Of a stretch of 64,000 nucleotides of DNA, positions 10,790-22,225 are shown piece after piece; the first letter of the stretch is position 1, and each line of letters starts with the position of its first letter. The stretch comes from Orobanche coerulescens (lineage: Eukaryota > Streptophyta > Magnoliopsida > Lamiales > Orobanchaceae), in the NCBI GenBank assembly GCA_033398695.1, contig CM065802.1, positions 80,710,096-80,774,095 on the forward strand, in the 5' to 3' direction. Position numbers and translations under genes: made by a program. The notes beneath the pieces are model-generated. The model was not told where the DNA came from and did no database searches. It worked only from the letters and a program-made list of their open reading frames with translations.

Positions 10790-11016
10790 CACTACCAATC
10801 TCTTTACATTAGCTGACGCCCAAATATTATCGGCTAAGGTCGAAAGTCATCGGCTATACTACTCGGTCAGCGACTAAAGTTCTTTTGGTCGATATCCGTC
10901 GGTTAAGGTTTAGCTGACCACGACCTAGGCAAACCGTCCGCTAAAATTGGGACTTTTGTCGACTCATACCTGCGACCTTCCTCTCTATGAAGTAGCACAT
11001 TCACGTTGAGCTATAT

Positions 11017-13391
11017 TGTAACACCCCAAACTAAGCGGCTATTACAGTGCTGTGGACCCCCGACTGGGATCCACCAGGCGAATGAAATTTAATGAATTAA
11101 ATAATATAATTGTAGTACCGAACCACATTATATTACTAATTACTCCTATGAGGAGTTTTAAGTACAATACACCCAAGTAATATAGAATACATGTATATTT
11201 TATATGAAGATAAAATATACAACACTGAATAAAATGAACATCCAAATGGAAATTTGCAGCGGAAAATAAAAATGAAGAAACATGAATGACTGAAAGGACT
11301 GGGGGGCCCTACTAGTATCACTGGGACTCCTCGCCGTCAACATTATCTTCCCGTGCTTTAGCCTTGCCATGACCTAAAAACAACATCCCTAACGGGGTCA
11401 GTTACACAGAACAACAATCCTCAAGAGTTGAATAAACACAATCATTATATATCTTAGTTATGAAATTAAGATGAAGAGGGGCATCATAGTACGCCCGTAA
11501 TGGGACGTGCAAATGCACAAGACGAGTGTCCGGACACACCCGCACTTGTACCTAATTAGTCTCACGGAGGCACGTTACCGTGTGCACAATCTATTGTGTC
11601 GGTGAACCCGCATCACATGACTATCGTGTGCCCGACTAAAAATTCCACACATAACCACCCAGCCATGCAATATGAACCCAGAAGGTCACAAGAACAAAAG
11701 TGACCATGATGAATATTAATAAATAACAATCCGACAAGGGTCAAGAATGACTCACCGAGATGAAATCATAATGAAATGAATGATAGCTCACTGAAATGAT
11801 TGGAACCGTCGTTCCTCGTGAACTGAATGATTAGTTTGATAATTACAAGTCCCAACATGATTAATACACTATGAATGAATTGTGAATATAAATGAACAAC
11901 AACGAAAGGAATAAGTATCCTTTTAATCGAGTAAGAATTAACTTACACAATACCGGTGAAGAAAGTCCTTCCTCGAACAAACGTCCTAAATAGAAATGTT
12001 GGTCGCTCGAACAACCTTGAATAACACAATTACCAACAAACGCTTAATATACGAATTAAGCATGATCACAACCAACTCAAAACGTCGATACGATAATCCC
12101 AAACTCATTGGGGCATTATAACAAACACGTTATAACCAATCTTCAATAGTTTACAACCAACCTCGATTATATCGATACCAGCCTCCAAGGAGTGATTCAA
12201 TCCAACAAAACATCTTCAACATAATCAATAATCCAATACGAATACAGAATTCGAGATTCAATAACAACTAATCAAAACCCCCAAATCTAAAATCAAAATT
12301 CAAAGTGTTCTTGAAATAATCCTTCAACAATCCAATAAATATTCATACAAATTCATAATCATATGCATATCTCTTCATATAACATTATTATAACATCCAA
12401 AATATCATATTCCATCTTAAAATCGAAATATAAGGTTTGGAGAAAATTACCTTTGAAGATCCAACCTCTTCAATCCTTCGAAACTCGTGTTAATCGACTT
12501 CCTAAGCTCCACAAACGAATAAAGATGACTAAACCCGAACACACAAGTGTTTGATGAAGAAAAACCTTTCCCAAAATATCTCTCTCTCGGAACCAAAATG
12601 AAGAAGTGATGAAATGAGCACAAAAATCCCGTTCATGTCCTTAAATACTGCGGAGAGTTACGGCCGTAACTCTGCCACCTTACGGCCGTAACTTCCCAAG
12701 ACAACGGCCGTACGGCCATAAAATCCATTACATACGGCCGTAATAACACTTCATTGAAAACACAACAATACCCGCACTGTCCGAGTTACGGCCGTACCAG
12801 AAACTACCTTACGGCCGTAACAACAACACTTACGGCCGTATCCTGCCGAACTTATGGCCATAAGTTGTCTTCGTTGACAACACCTCTTGCACCAAAGAAT
12901 GCATGCTACGGCCATAGCCTTCAAAACATACGGCCGTACCTTCCCTCTTACGGCCGTATCTCGCCTGACTTACGGCCGTAAGACATCTTCATCTAGAAAA
13001 TCTCAAATTCCACGAATGCATGTTATGGCCGTAATGCATGATAAGTTACGGCTGTAACTAACTGCTGGAAAAGACAATAATCCGACAACTCCGTCTTCTC
13101 GATACAAATGATGAATGATCCGACATACGTATATGAATGTAATCAAGTCCATTAACATGCAATAGAAGATACTTCCAACACAAGACTACCAATCACGATG
13201 GTTATGATAGTACTCTCGTCTCGATTCTCAAACGGAGTTGAATGACGATCGGTAACTGATATACGGCTCCAAGTACGTCAACGATGAATATAAATGAATG
13301 AACGTGAATGATGAATGATTATTAATGAGTGAAAAATTACTGAGTGACAATTAATGAATGATAATAAATGAATTTACAACTGGGTATTACA
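11017..13391 (-). repeat. 3' LTR of RT-B
   Basis: On the plus strand it reads TGTAACACCCC to GGGTATTACA, 2375 bp, and is nearly the same as the right LTR. It holds a TTACGGCCGTAA array at 12658-13062 and a TATA-like CCTTAAATACT at 12639-12649, both read on the minus strand. No gene. Confidence 0.95.
12658..13062 (-). repeat. TTACGGCCGTAA palindrome array (RT-B 3' LTR)
   Basis: About fifteen copies or one- to two-mismatch variants of a 12-bp palindrome with a CGGCCG centre, spaced 10-40 bp apart. On the element's own strand the array lies directly upstream of the TATA-like site. Confidence 0.85.
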
Positions 13392-15013
13392 TACTCCCCC
13401 CCTTAAAAGAGTTTCGTCCTCAAAACTAAGGGTCAAACAATTCGGGATACTCTCCCGCATACTATCCTCGGTTTCCCGAGTAGCCTTTTCGACTCCGTGT
13501 CTAGACCACTGAATTTTAACCAAATGAATCGTCTTGTTCCTTAACTGTTTGATACGTCGCTCTAGGACTCGTATAGGACGATCCTCATACGAATGATCAT
13601 CTGCGGTCTCAATTTCTTCGAACTGAAGTATGTGACTCGGGTCGGCGACATACTTCCACAACTGAGAGACGTGAAACACATTATGAATTCGGCTCAACGC
13701 TGGAGGTAAATGCCAATCGATAAGCCAAACTGCTTACTCGATCCAAAATCTCAAATGGCCCAATGAATCTCGGACTAAACTTTTTCCGCTTCCCGAAACG
13801 GAAGATACCTCGACTCGAGGATACCTTGACCAAAATGTGGTCACCTACCTCGAACTCTAATGGTCGACGACGATTATCTGCATAAGATTTTTGTCGACTC
13901 TGAGTGGTCAAAAAACGACTCCTGATCAAAGCTACCTTCTCACGGGCGGCATTAAGCATATCGGGCTCGGTACCGATTGATTCTGATAAGTCATCCCAAT
14001 ACAAGGGAGATCGACAACGACAACCATATAAGGCCTCGTAAGGTGCCATCTTAATTGAAGCATGCCAACTGTTATTATACGTGAATTCGATCAGCGGTAG
14101 TTGGGCTTACCAATCATCTTTCCAGTCGAGAACACATGCTCTCAACATATCCTCTAACGTCTGAATAGTTCGCTCTGATTGCCCGTCGGACTGAGGGTGA
14201 AAAGCTGTGCTGAGATTAAGCTGAGTTCCCATGGCACGATGAACTGATTTCAAAAAATGTGACACGAATCGCCTGTCACGATCAGAAACGATACTCTTAG
14301 GAGTTCCGTGCAATCTCATTATCTCTTTGGTGAACAACTGGGCAAGTCTTTCGGAACCCCACGTATCCTTAATCTCAAGGAAATGAGCTGGACTTAGTTA
14401 AGTGGTCCACAATTACCCAAATTGTATTCATGCCACGACGACTCGTCGGCAAACTCGTGATGAAGTCCATTGAAATATCCTCCCACTTCCACTCTGGAAT
14501 AGGGAGCGGTTTGAGCATACCCGCCGGTCGCTGATGTTCTATCTTGACTTGCTGACAGGTTAAACATCTCAAAACAAATTCTGCGACTTCTCGCTTCATA
14601 TTACTCCACCAGTAATTTTGTTTAAAGTCTTTGTACATCTTGCTAGACCTCGGATGAATGGAGTAAGGGGTAGCATGAGCTTCTCTCAAAATTAAGGGGT
14701 ACGCATAACCGGTTCTTAAAATGCAAAAGTCCATCCTCGTGGACTACAAATCCAGGGGCTTTCCCCTGAGTCACATCATCTCGAATGCGCAACAAAAATG
14801 GGTCTGAACCCAGACCCGTTCTGACTGCCTCCTCAAGTGGCGATGAAATCTCTAACATGCAAAGTTGCCCTTGCACTCGCCGTAACCAGACGTCGATCTC
14901 GGGTCTTAGGAATTCCTGTTGAAGTTCCTTCTGAACGGTTAAACGAGCAAGCATTTGCTCCTAAATGGACTTACGACTCAAGGCGTCGGCAACAACGTTC
15001 GCCTTGCTCGGGT
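13374..15013 (-). pseudogene. Integrase and chromodomain-like region (RT-B)
   Basis: Landmarks run from 14954 to 13400: end of RNase H/linker (GQLCMLEISSPL), H2C2 zinc finger of integrase ([34 protein letters not shown]), core DDE pieces ([44 protein letters not shown]) and the C-terminal end ([32 protein letters not shown]), which resembles the chromodomain tail of RT-D. Integrase would insert the cDNA; the chromodomain tail is thought to guide chromoviruses to chromatin. Frame changes occur near 14340-14375, 14050-14107 and 13690, plus one at the LTR-proximal end, so no intact protein is possible. Confidence 0.9.
13394..13405 (-). other. Polypurine tract of RT-B
   Basis: CTCCCCCCCTT on the plus strand, i.e. 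a minus-strand AAGGGGGGGAG directly before the 3' LTR, preceded by GACGAAACTC as in related elements. Confidence 0.8.
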
Positions 15014-15021
15014 GGTATAGT

Positions 15022-15573
15022 CAGTGTTCTAAAAATCCCCGCCTAGGCCGATTAATCTTTCGATTAATCCCTAGAAGGTTTTCTGTCATTCCGATTATGG
15101 CCTAGGCGCTTGTACTAGGCGTTTGGGTAATGAATCGATCGTCTAGACTGGTTGCAGGGACCTATGAAGGCAATCTAAGATACTATAGACTACTTTATAC
15201 CTTTATCAATGTTTCACATTTCCTAGCTACGTGGGCGACTAGGCGGATGCCTAGAAGGTTATACTTTTTTGTTTTTTTATTTTGTTCTAATAGTACTACA
15301 AATTCCTAAACTGAGATATTATGGATAATATGGACTCATTAATATCTATATCAGTATTTCAAATTTAATATATAATTGATTATATATATGTTTAAATGGT
15401 TAAATTTTAATTATTTTTAATTATTTTACATATATATAATTTTTTATATATAAAAATAATTAAAATAATAATAAAAAATAAAACCGCCTAGTCCGATTAA
15501 TCCCCGAGTAATCCTCTGGGCGCTAGGCATTAGCAATCCGAACGCCTAGCACCTAGCGTTTTTTAGAACCGTG
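15022..15573. mobile_element. hAT-1: non-autonomous hAT element (552 bp)
   Basis: A perfect 8-bp duplication GGTATAGT (15014-15021 and 15574-15581) flanks ends CAGTGTTCTAAAAA and TTTTTTAGAACCGTG, which form an imperfect inverted repeat. Subterminal CCTAGGCG/CGCCTAG words and GATTAATC recur. The centre is AT-rich with no transposase. Size, TSD and termini fit hAT. It split the RNase H/integrase region of RT-B. Confidence 0.9.
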
Positions 15574-15581
15574 GGTATAGT

Positions 15582-16615
15582 ATCTCAATATCATAATCTT
15601 TGATTAGTTCCAACCATCATCTTCGTCGCATGCTTAACTCCTTCTGAGTGAATATATACTTCAAACTCTTATGATCGGTGAAAATCTGACAGGTGACGCC
15701 ATAAAGATAATGACACTAAATCTTCAACGTGAATACCACAGCTGCTAGCTCCAGGTCGTCGGTCGGATAATTGACCTCGTAAGGTCTCAGTTGCCGTGAG
15801 GCATAGGCAATAACTTTCCCGTTCTGCATTAGTACACATCCAAGACCATGTCCGGACGCATCACTATGAACCACGAATCCTTCCGTCCCTTGTGGTAAAG
15901 AAAGAACAGGTGCTGAAATTAAACGGCTCTTGAGTTCTTCAAAACTCTGTTGACACGCGTCAGACCACGTGTATTTATTATCCTTCCGCAAAAGGTTCGT
16001 CATGGGTTGAGCGATTTTAAAAAATCCTTCCACAAATCATCGGTAATAGCCTGCTAATCCGAGAAAGCTTCGGATTTCCTTAACATTCTTCGGAGGTTGC
16101 CATTCTCGGATATCCTCCTTCTTCTAAGGGTCGACACGTACTCCATCTGATGAAATCACATGCTCGAGAAATGTCACCTCGAACATCCAGAACTCAGATT
16201 TGGAAAATTTTATATAGAGTTGTTCTCATCTCAACACGTCGAGAACCTGATAAAGGTGAACTTCGTGCTCCTCTCAGTCACGAGAATAAATCAAAATATC
16301 GTCTATGAAAACAACCATGAACTGATCTAATTAGTCGATGAAAACTCGATTCATTAATTCCATGAATACCACAGGTGCATTAGTTAGCCAAAACGGCATT
16401 ACTACAAACTCGTAGTGCCCATAGCGTGTTCGAAACGTCGTCCTTGCGATATCCGACTCTCGAACTTGAAACAGATGATACCCATATCTTAAATCGATCG
16501 TGGAAAATACTTAAGCTCCCTAAAGTTGATCTAAGAGATCATCAATACGGGGTAGCGGATATTTATTCTTGATCGTCACCCTGTTCAACTCTCGATAATC
16601 AATACAAAAGCGAAA
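15582..16615 (-). pseudogene. Reverse transcriptase C-part and RNase H (RT-B)
   Basis: RNase H landmarks at 16033-15716 are [20 protein letters not shown] and [19 protein letters not shown], continuing to 15582 where hAT-1 cuts it. Between 16615 and 16040 the RT palm is readable in one frame ([52 protein letters not shown]) but carries repeated stops at glutamine, tyrosine or arginine positions and a glycine-to-tryptophan change in PFGLTN. The pattern of many TAG/TAA/TGA in an otherwise collinear frame suggests C-to-T decay. No function is expected. Confidence 0.9.
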
Positions 16616-16909
16616 TTAACCGTCCTTCTTCTTGACAAATAATACTGGTGCTCCCCACGGAGACGCACTCGGTAGAATATAACCCTTCTCGGTCAAGTCC
16701 TCTAATTGATTCTTCAGTTCTTGCATTTCGGTCGGGGCCATCCGATACGGTGCCTTCGATAACAGGGACGTACCGGGCTCTAACTCTATCGTGAATTCCA
16801 CATCTCTCTGTGGAGGTAAACCAGGTAACTCTTCTGGAAATACATCGGCGTATTCTCTCACTACTGGGATATCCGCCAACGTCACTGCTGGTTTCTCGGT
16901 CTTGGTCAT
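16616..16909 (-). pseudogene. Reverse transcriptase N-terminal part (RT-B)
   Basis: The open piece reads [40 protein letters not shown] and [18 protein letters not shown], the canonical start of Tekay RT after the protease linker, then meets a TAA at the YRELN side. It is collinear with RT-D at about 27289-27535. Confidence 0.9.
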
Positions 16910-16959
16910 ATAGCACCAATAACCGATACACCCCTAATTGAGTAATTTCACTGCTTTCA

Positions 16960-17361
16960 TCATATTAATGATTCTTCCAGAACAACTGGGATTACCCTCT
17001 GAAATACACACTCGACTCCATCGTCTGAAATGATAGTCACCACACGCTTACGGACACTAATGATGGCATCGTGACGATCCATCCAATCAATACCCAAGAT
17101 GACGTCGTCTCTAGGTAAGTCTACCACAATTAGGTCCGCCAACCAATCACGACCATTAAACTGAATCGGACAATTCTTAATCTCACGATCTCTGATAATT
17201 CTTCTACCGTCAGGTAGTCCAATGACATAAGGTTCACAACTAGTAGCACTATCTAGATGAAGTCTACTCAAGCATGACCCGGAAATGAATGAATGCGATG
17301 CACCAGTATAAAAAAGGATACACACAGGTTGAGATAGAATTTCGAGTGTACCTGAGATCAT
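16960..17361 (-). pseudogene. Aspartic protease (RT-B)
   Basis: The frame encodes a retroviral-type protease domain, with CILFYTGASHSFIS where RT-D has [13 protein letters not shown], and the second-half motif VDLPRDDVILGIDWM. Such proteases cut the Gag-Pol polyprotein. Here the catalytic aspartate is replaced by tyrosine, so even this open segment would be inactive. Gag upstream is in another frame from about 17360. Confidence 0.85.
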
Positions 17362-18670
17362 TCGGGCCTCCAGATCGTCGGGGCTTGCTAGTCCCTACAC
17401 CGGATGCTCCAGTCTGATAGCTGTGGGCTCCGCCTTTATTTGCTCCTGTCGTCTTAAACGACACGGACTGAGTGGCCTGATTCTGAACAACTGACTGCTT
17501 CGGGGCCTGAGATGTTGTCGGAGGAGGTTTGGAGTCCCTTCGGCAGAAACGGTCCTTATGCCCGGCAATCCCACAGTTATTACACGTGATAGTCTGCCTC
17601 GGACACTTAGTGCTGAAATGACCCTGCTCTCCACAATTGAAATAGGTGATGGCCGAACTGGCCGCTCGGGACTGAGACTCCGCAGGTTTCAGCACCATAG
17701 AAGGTTGCTCGGAAAAAGTAGGGCCCGCATGAGGCTTCTTGAAGGTTTCCTGACTGCCTTCATACTAATTACGATTCTTTGATTTCTTGCTAGCAGATGA
17801 GGGTTGTTGCTTAGCAATTTCCTTAGCGGTAAGCTCATAAGTAAGAGCTTTCTCGATGAATTCGGCCAGAGTGGTGCAATGATGGTTAAGCAGCTGCATC
17901 CGCATATGAGGTTTCAACCTCTTACTGAAATACTTGATCTTATCCACCTCATAGTGGATAATAGATGAGGCGAAAGAAGTAGCTCCTGAAATTTCTCGGC
18001 GATGGCGAGAACATCATCTTCCGCTGAGGGGTCTGGAATGAGTAATTCTGATAACTTCACCTCCCTGGGTGGGGCCGGATAATACCTTTCCATCATGAGG
18101 GTCTTGAACTGGTCCCAAGTGCAAGATCCGTCGGTGGGCTTCGACGATAGCCACCATGAGTGAGCTCTCTTACCCAGATAGTAAGTCGCAACTGAAACTT
18201 TGTGTCCTTCGGGACACTCTACCATAGCAAATAGGTTCTCAAAGTGTTCAAGCCAATGAACAATATCCGCCGGCTCAGATGAGCCCTCAAAAGTAGGTGG
18301 CCTCTGGCGAGAGATGTCGCCAATAATACTGCTCATGCCCCTTCTCTTGCCTCTGAGGTGGCGGCGGAGGAGCCTGTTGATTCTGGGTAGTTGAGTTCTA
18401 CATCGTCTCCATCAGACGTGCCATCTGAGTCATCTGGGCCATCATGCCCTGCATAAAAGTGAGTGGATCAACCCGAACACCTTCTGATTGAGCTGTATCT
18501 CGGGTACGACTTCCTGACAGTGAGTGATTATTTCCAGGTGAATGAGTGGCAGCATCGCTGCTCGTTGAATTAGCATTATTCCTTGTGTTCGCATGTGTAT
18601 TCACATGAGCTCCTGGGTTTTGGCCCGCACCGCGGCCTCTTCCCCTGCGTCCTCTGACGGCTCTCTCCAT
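17264..18670 (-). pseudogene. Gag (RT-B)
   Basis: Start ATG at 18670 gives an Arg-Gly-rich N-terminus (MERAVRGRRGRGRGAG), as is usual for Tekay Gag. The retrotrans_gag core follows (RQRPPTFEGSSEPADIVHWL, SSKPTDGSCTWDQFKTLMME), then two CCHC knuckles, FNCGEQGHFSTKC (first Cys as Y-F-N-C) and CNNCGIAGHKDRFC. Breaks are a TAG at 18398-18400, a frame change near 17940 and a TAA at 17765-17767. Gag would form the particle shell. Confidence 0.9.
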
Positions 18671-19149
18671 ACTGAAGTAGGAAAGTCACATGATAATTAT
18701 AGATCTCGCATGAGTACCGCATTATGATTACGTTATGAAATGATGATAATGAGTATACAGGCTTTAACACAATGATTACACGAAGGATCAACTGAGGTGA
18801 CATGATTATCTGATGAAATTCTTGAAATGATTATCTTGAACAAGTTAACAAGATTAGTGATACGATCCTCAAGATCAACAACTGAGTAATGATATGAACT
18901 GAGTGATTAATGAGTTAACATGATCGACATGATCAAAATGAAAATGATGATTGAGGATTGTTCACTGGTGAATGATGAATGAATGATTCTTATTTCCAGA
19001 AATTATACCATGGCGTTAGAAATCTTACAGTTCTTTCGGTCTAAGTGGCATGGCGCTTGCACAGGTCACACGTGATGCGAAAGTCCAATGATACTAGTCT
19101 GGTGAACGATGATTTCAATGAGACATGACTCGGAAGGTAGTATTCAAAA

Positions 19150-19169
19150 CCACGCTCCGATACCAACTC
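19150..19169 (-). other. Primer binding site of RT-B
   Basis: The minus strand reads TTGGTATCGGAGCGTGG beside the 5' LTR. TGGTATC matches the 3' end of initiator tRNA-Met, with one change from TGGTATCAGAGC. Confidence 0.8.
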
Positions 19170-21527
19170 TGTAACACCCCAAACTAAGTGGCTATTACAG
19201 TGTCGTGGACCCCCGACTGGGACCCACCAGGCGAATGAAATTTAATGAATTAAATAATATAACTGTAGTACCGAACCAAATTATATTACTAATTACTCCG
19301 ATGAGGAGTTTTAAGTACAATACACCCAGGTAATACATAATACCTGTATATTTTATATGAAGATAAAATATACAACACTGAATAAAATAAACATCCAAAC
19401 GGAAATTTGCAGCAGAAAATAAAAATGAAGAAACATGAATGACTGAAAGGACTGGGGCCTCCTACTAGTATCACTGGGACTCCTCTCCCTCAACATTCTC
19501 TTCCCGTGCTTTAGCCTTTCCATGACCTAAAAACAACATCCCCAACGGGGTCAGTAACACAGAAAAACAATCCTCAAGAGTTGAATAAACACAATCATTA
19601 TATATCTTAGTTATGAAATTAAGCTGAAGAGGGGCATTATAGTACGTCCGTAATGGGATGTGCAAGTGCACAAGACGAGTGTTCGGACACACTCGCAATT
19701 GTACCTAATTAGTCTCACAGAGGCACGTTACTGTGTGCACAGTTTATTATGTCGGTGAACCCGCATCACATGACTATCGTGTGCCCGACTAAAAATTCCA
19801 CACATAACCACCCGGCCACGCAATATGAACCCAGAAGGTCACAAGAACAAAAGTGACCATGATGAATATTAATGAATAACAATCCGACAAGGGTCAAGAA
19901 TGACTCACCGAGATGAAATAATAATGAAATGAATGATAGCTCACTGAAATGATTGGAACTGTCGTTCCTCGTGAATTGAATGATTAGTTTGATAATTACA
20001 AGTCCCAACATGAATAATACACTATGAATTAATTATGAATATGAATGAACAACAACGAAAGGAATGAGTATCCTTTTAACCGAGTAAGAATTAACTTACA
20101 CAATACCGGTGAAGAAAGTCTTTCCTCGAACAAACGTCCTAAATAGAAATGTCGGTCGCTCGAACAACCTTGAATAACACAATTACCAACAAACTCTTAA
20201 TATATGAATCAAGCATGATCACAACCAACTCAAAACGTCGATACGACAATTCCAAACTCATTGGGACATTATAACAAACACGTTGTAACCAATCTTCAAT
20301 AGTTTACAACCAACCTCGATTATATCGATACCAACCTCCAAGGAGTGATTCAATCCAACAAAACATCTTCAACATAATCAATAATCCAATACGAATACAT
20401 AATTTGAGATTCAACAACAACTAATCGAAACCCCCAAATCCAAAATCAAGATTCAAAATGTTCTTGAAATAATCCTTCAACAATCCGATGAATATTCATA
20501 CAAATTCATAATCATATGTATATCTCTTCATATAATGTGATTATAACATCCAAAACATCATATTCCATCTTAAAATCGAAATCTAAGGTTTGGAGAAAAT
20601 TACCTTTGAAGATCCAACCTCTTCGGTCTGTCGAAACTCATGTTAATCGACTTCCCAAGCTCCACAAATGAATAAAGATGACTAAACCCGAACACATAAG
20701 TGTTTGATGAAGAAAAATCTCTCCCAAAATATCTCTCTCTCGGAACCAAAATGAAAAAGTGATGAAATGAGCACAAAAATCCCGTTCATGTCCTTAAATA
20801 CTGTGCAGAGTTACGGCCGTAACTCTGCCACCTCACGGCCGTAACTTCCCAAGTCAACGGCCTTACAGCCGTAATATCCATTACATACGGCCGTAATAAC
20901 ACTTCGTTGAAAACACAACAACGCCCGCACTGTCCGAGTTACGGCCGTACCATAAACTACCTTACGGCCGTAACAACAACACTAACGGCCGTATCCTACC
21001 GAACTTACGGTCGTAAGTTGTCTTCGTTGACAACACCTCTTGCACCAACGAATGCACGCTACGGCCGTAGCCTTCAAAACATACGGTCGTACCTTCCCTC
21101 TTACGGTCGTATGACGTCTTCGTCCAGAAAATCTCAAATTCCACGAATGCATGTTACGACCGTAATGCATGATAAGTTACGGCCGTAACTCACTGCTAGA
21201 AACGACAATAATCCGACAACTCCATCTTCTCGATACAAATGATGAATGATCCGACATACCATACGTATATGAATGTAATCAAGTCAAATAACATGCAATA
21301 GATGATACTTCCAACACAAGACTACCAATTACGATGGTTATGATAGTACTCTCGTCTCGATTCTCAAACGGAGTTGAATGACGATCGGTAACTGATATAC
21401 GGCCCCAAGTACGCCGACGATGAATATAAATGAATGAACGTGAATGATAAATGATTATTAATGAGTGAAAAATTACTGAGTGACAATTACTGAATGATAA
21501 TGAATGAATTTACAACCGGGTATTACA
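19170..21527 (-). repeat. 5' LTR of RT-B
   Basis: 2358 bp, same ends as the left LTR. It holds the TTACGGCCGTAA array at 20811-21188 and the TATA-like CCTTAAATACT at 20792-20802 (element strand AGTATTTAAGG). No gene. Confidence 0.95.
20811..21188 (-). repeat. TTACGGCCGTAA palindrome array (RT-B 5' LTR)
   Basis: About thirteen copies. Perfect ones include 20811-20822, 20962 on and 21177-21188; variants have CGGTCG, CGACCG or an outer-base change such as CTACGGCCGTAG, which itself stays palindromic. The array ends 8 bp from the TATA-like site. Confidence 0.85.
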
Positions 21528-22002
21528 TATATGGATTAAATGTGTAAACTGTTTCAAGTATTTTATTTATTATATTGTCGAAAAAATTTATTATTATGAA
21601 ATATTTAAGGTAAATTTATAAAAAGTTTATTTACTAAAATAATATAAATATATAAAAAGGAATTTTATTTTGCAGTAATAATACTTTTAGAAACTGAATT
21701 ATTGATGAAAATTCAAAAAAACTAAAACAGAACAGGAACCTTCACACTTTAGCAGACGACTAGATATGTCCTCGACTAAAATATAAAGTAGTTGTCGGCT
21801 AAAGTTTGGCACTTTAGCCGACTGTGTGTTGTCGTCGGCTAAAGTTTTGGGACTTTAGCCGACTACTCAGCCGTGGTTTAGTTGATGACAAGTTTTGAAG
21901 TTGTCGAGTAAATTACTTGAGACGATAGCCTATACACTCGTCGGCTAAACCATGACTTTAGCTGACGGTCAATCGTCGGCCAAAGTGCGAATTTTGGCAG
22001 TG

Positions 22003-22225
22003 ATCATTTTGGCCCGTCAATCCTCGTACCGACCATGTGATTTGCTCCTCGAGAGTACCTAAATTTGAATATATAACATGTATCCACAATATCAATAAAC
22101 AAGATCGAAATTGATGTAATATCCTTTAGTTATGAGATAATGAGATGATTAAATCGAAATTGAGATATTATCTATAATCTAATCTGAATGACATATCGAA
22201 ATTGAGATATTATCTATAATATAAT
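22003..22225. other. AT-rich spacer with a short duplication
   Basis: Contains two copies of a roughly 40-bp phrase with ATCGAAATTGAGATATTATC (near 22153 and 22196). No gene or known element. Confidence 0.5.

Larger units (their letters stand above)
11017..21527 (-). mobile_element. RT-B: Tekay-type Ty3/gypsy element
   Basis: Two LTRs (11017-13391 and 19170-21527) flank gag, protease, RT, RNase H, integrase and a C-terminal chromodomain-like region, all on the minus strand. The target duplication TATAT is perfect (11012-11016 and 21528-21532). The 5' LTR is the right one, with an initiator-tRNA-Met primer site beside it; the polypurine tract adjoins the left LTR. Coding regions carry many stops and frameshifts, and a hAT element sits inside pol, so the copy is dead. 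It inserted into CACTA-2. Confidence 0.95.
10790..22002. mobile_element. CACTA-2: small CACTA-like element split by RT-B
   Basis: The left end begins CACTACCAATCTC and the right end is TTTTGGCAGTG, whose complement begins CACTGCCAAAA. Both subterminal parts contain many TCGGCTAAAG/CTTTAGCCGA repeats, some as close inverted pairs (21815-21860). Without RT-B the element is about 0.7 kb (10790-11016 and 21533-22002) and has no coding sequence, so it would be non-autonomous. Flanking trinucleotides are ATT and ATC, an imperfect target duplication, so exact ends are provisional. Confidence 0.65.
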
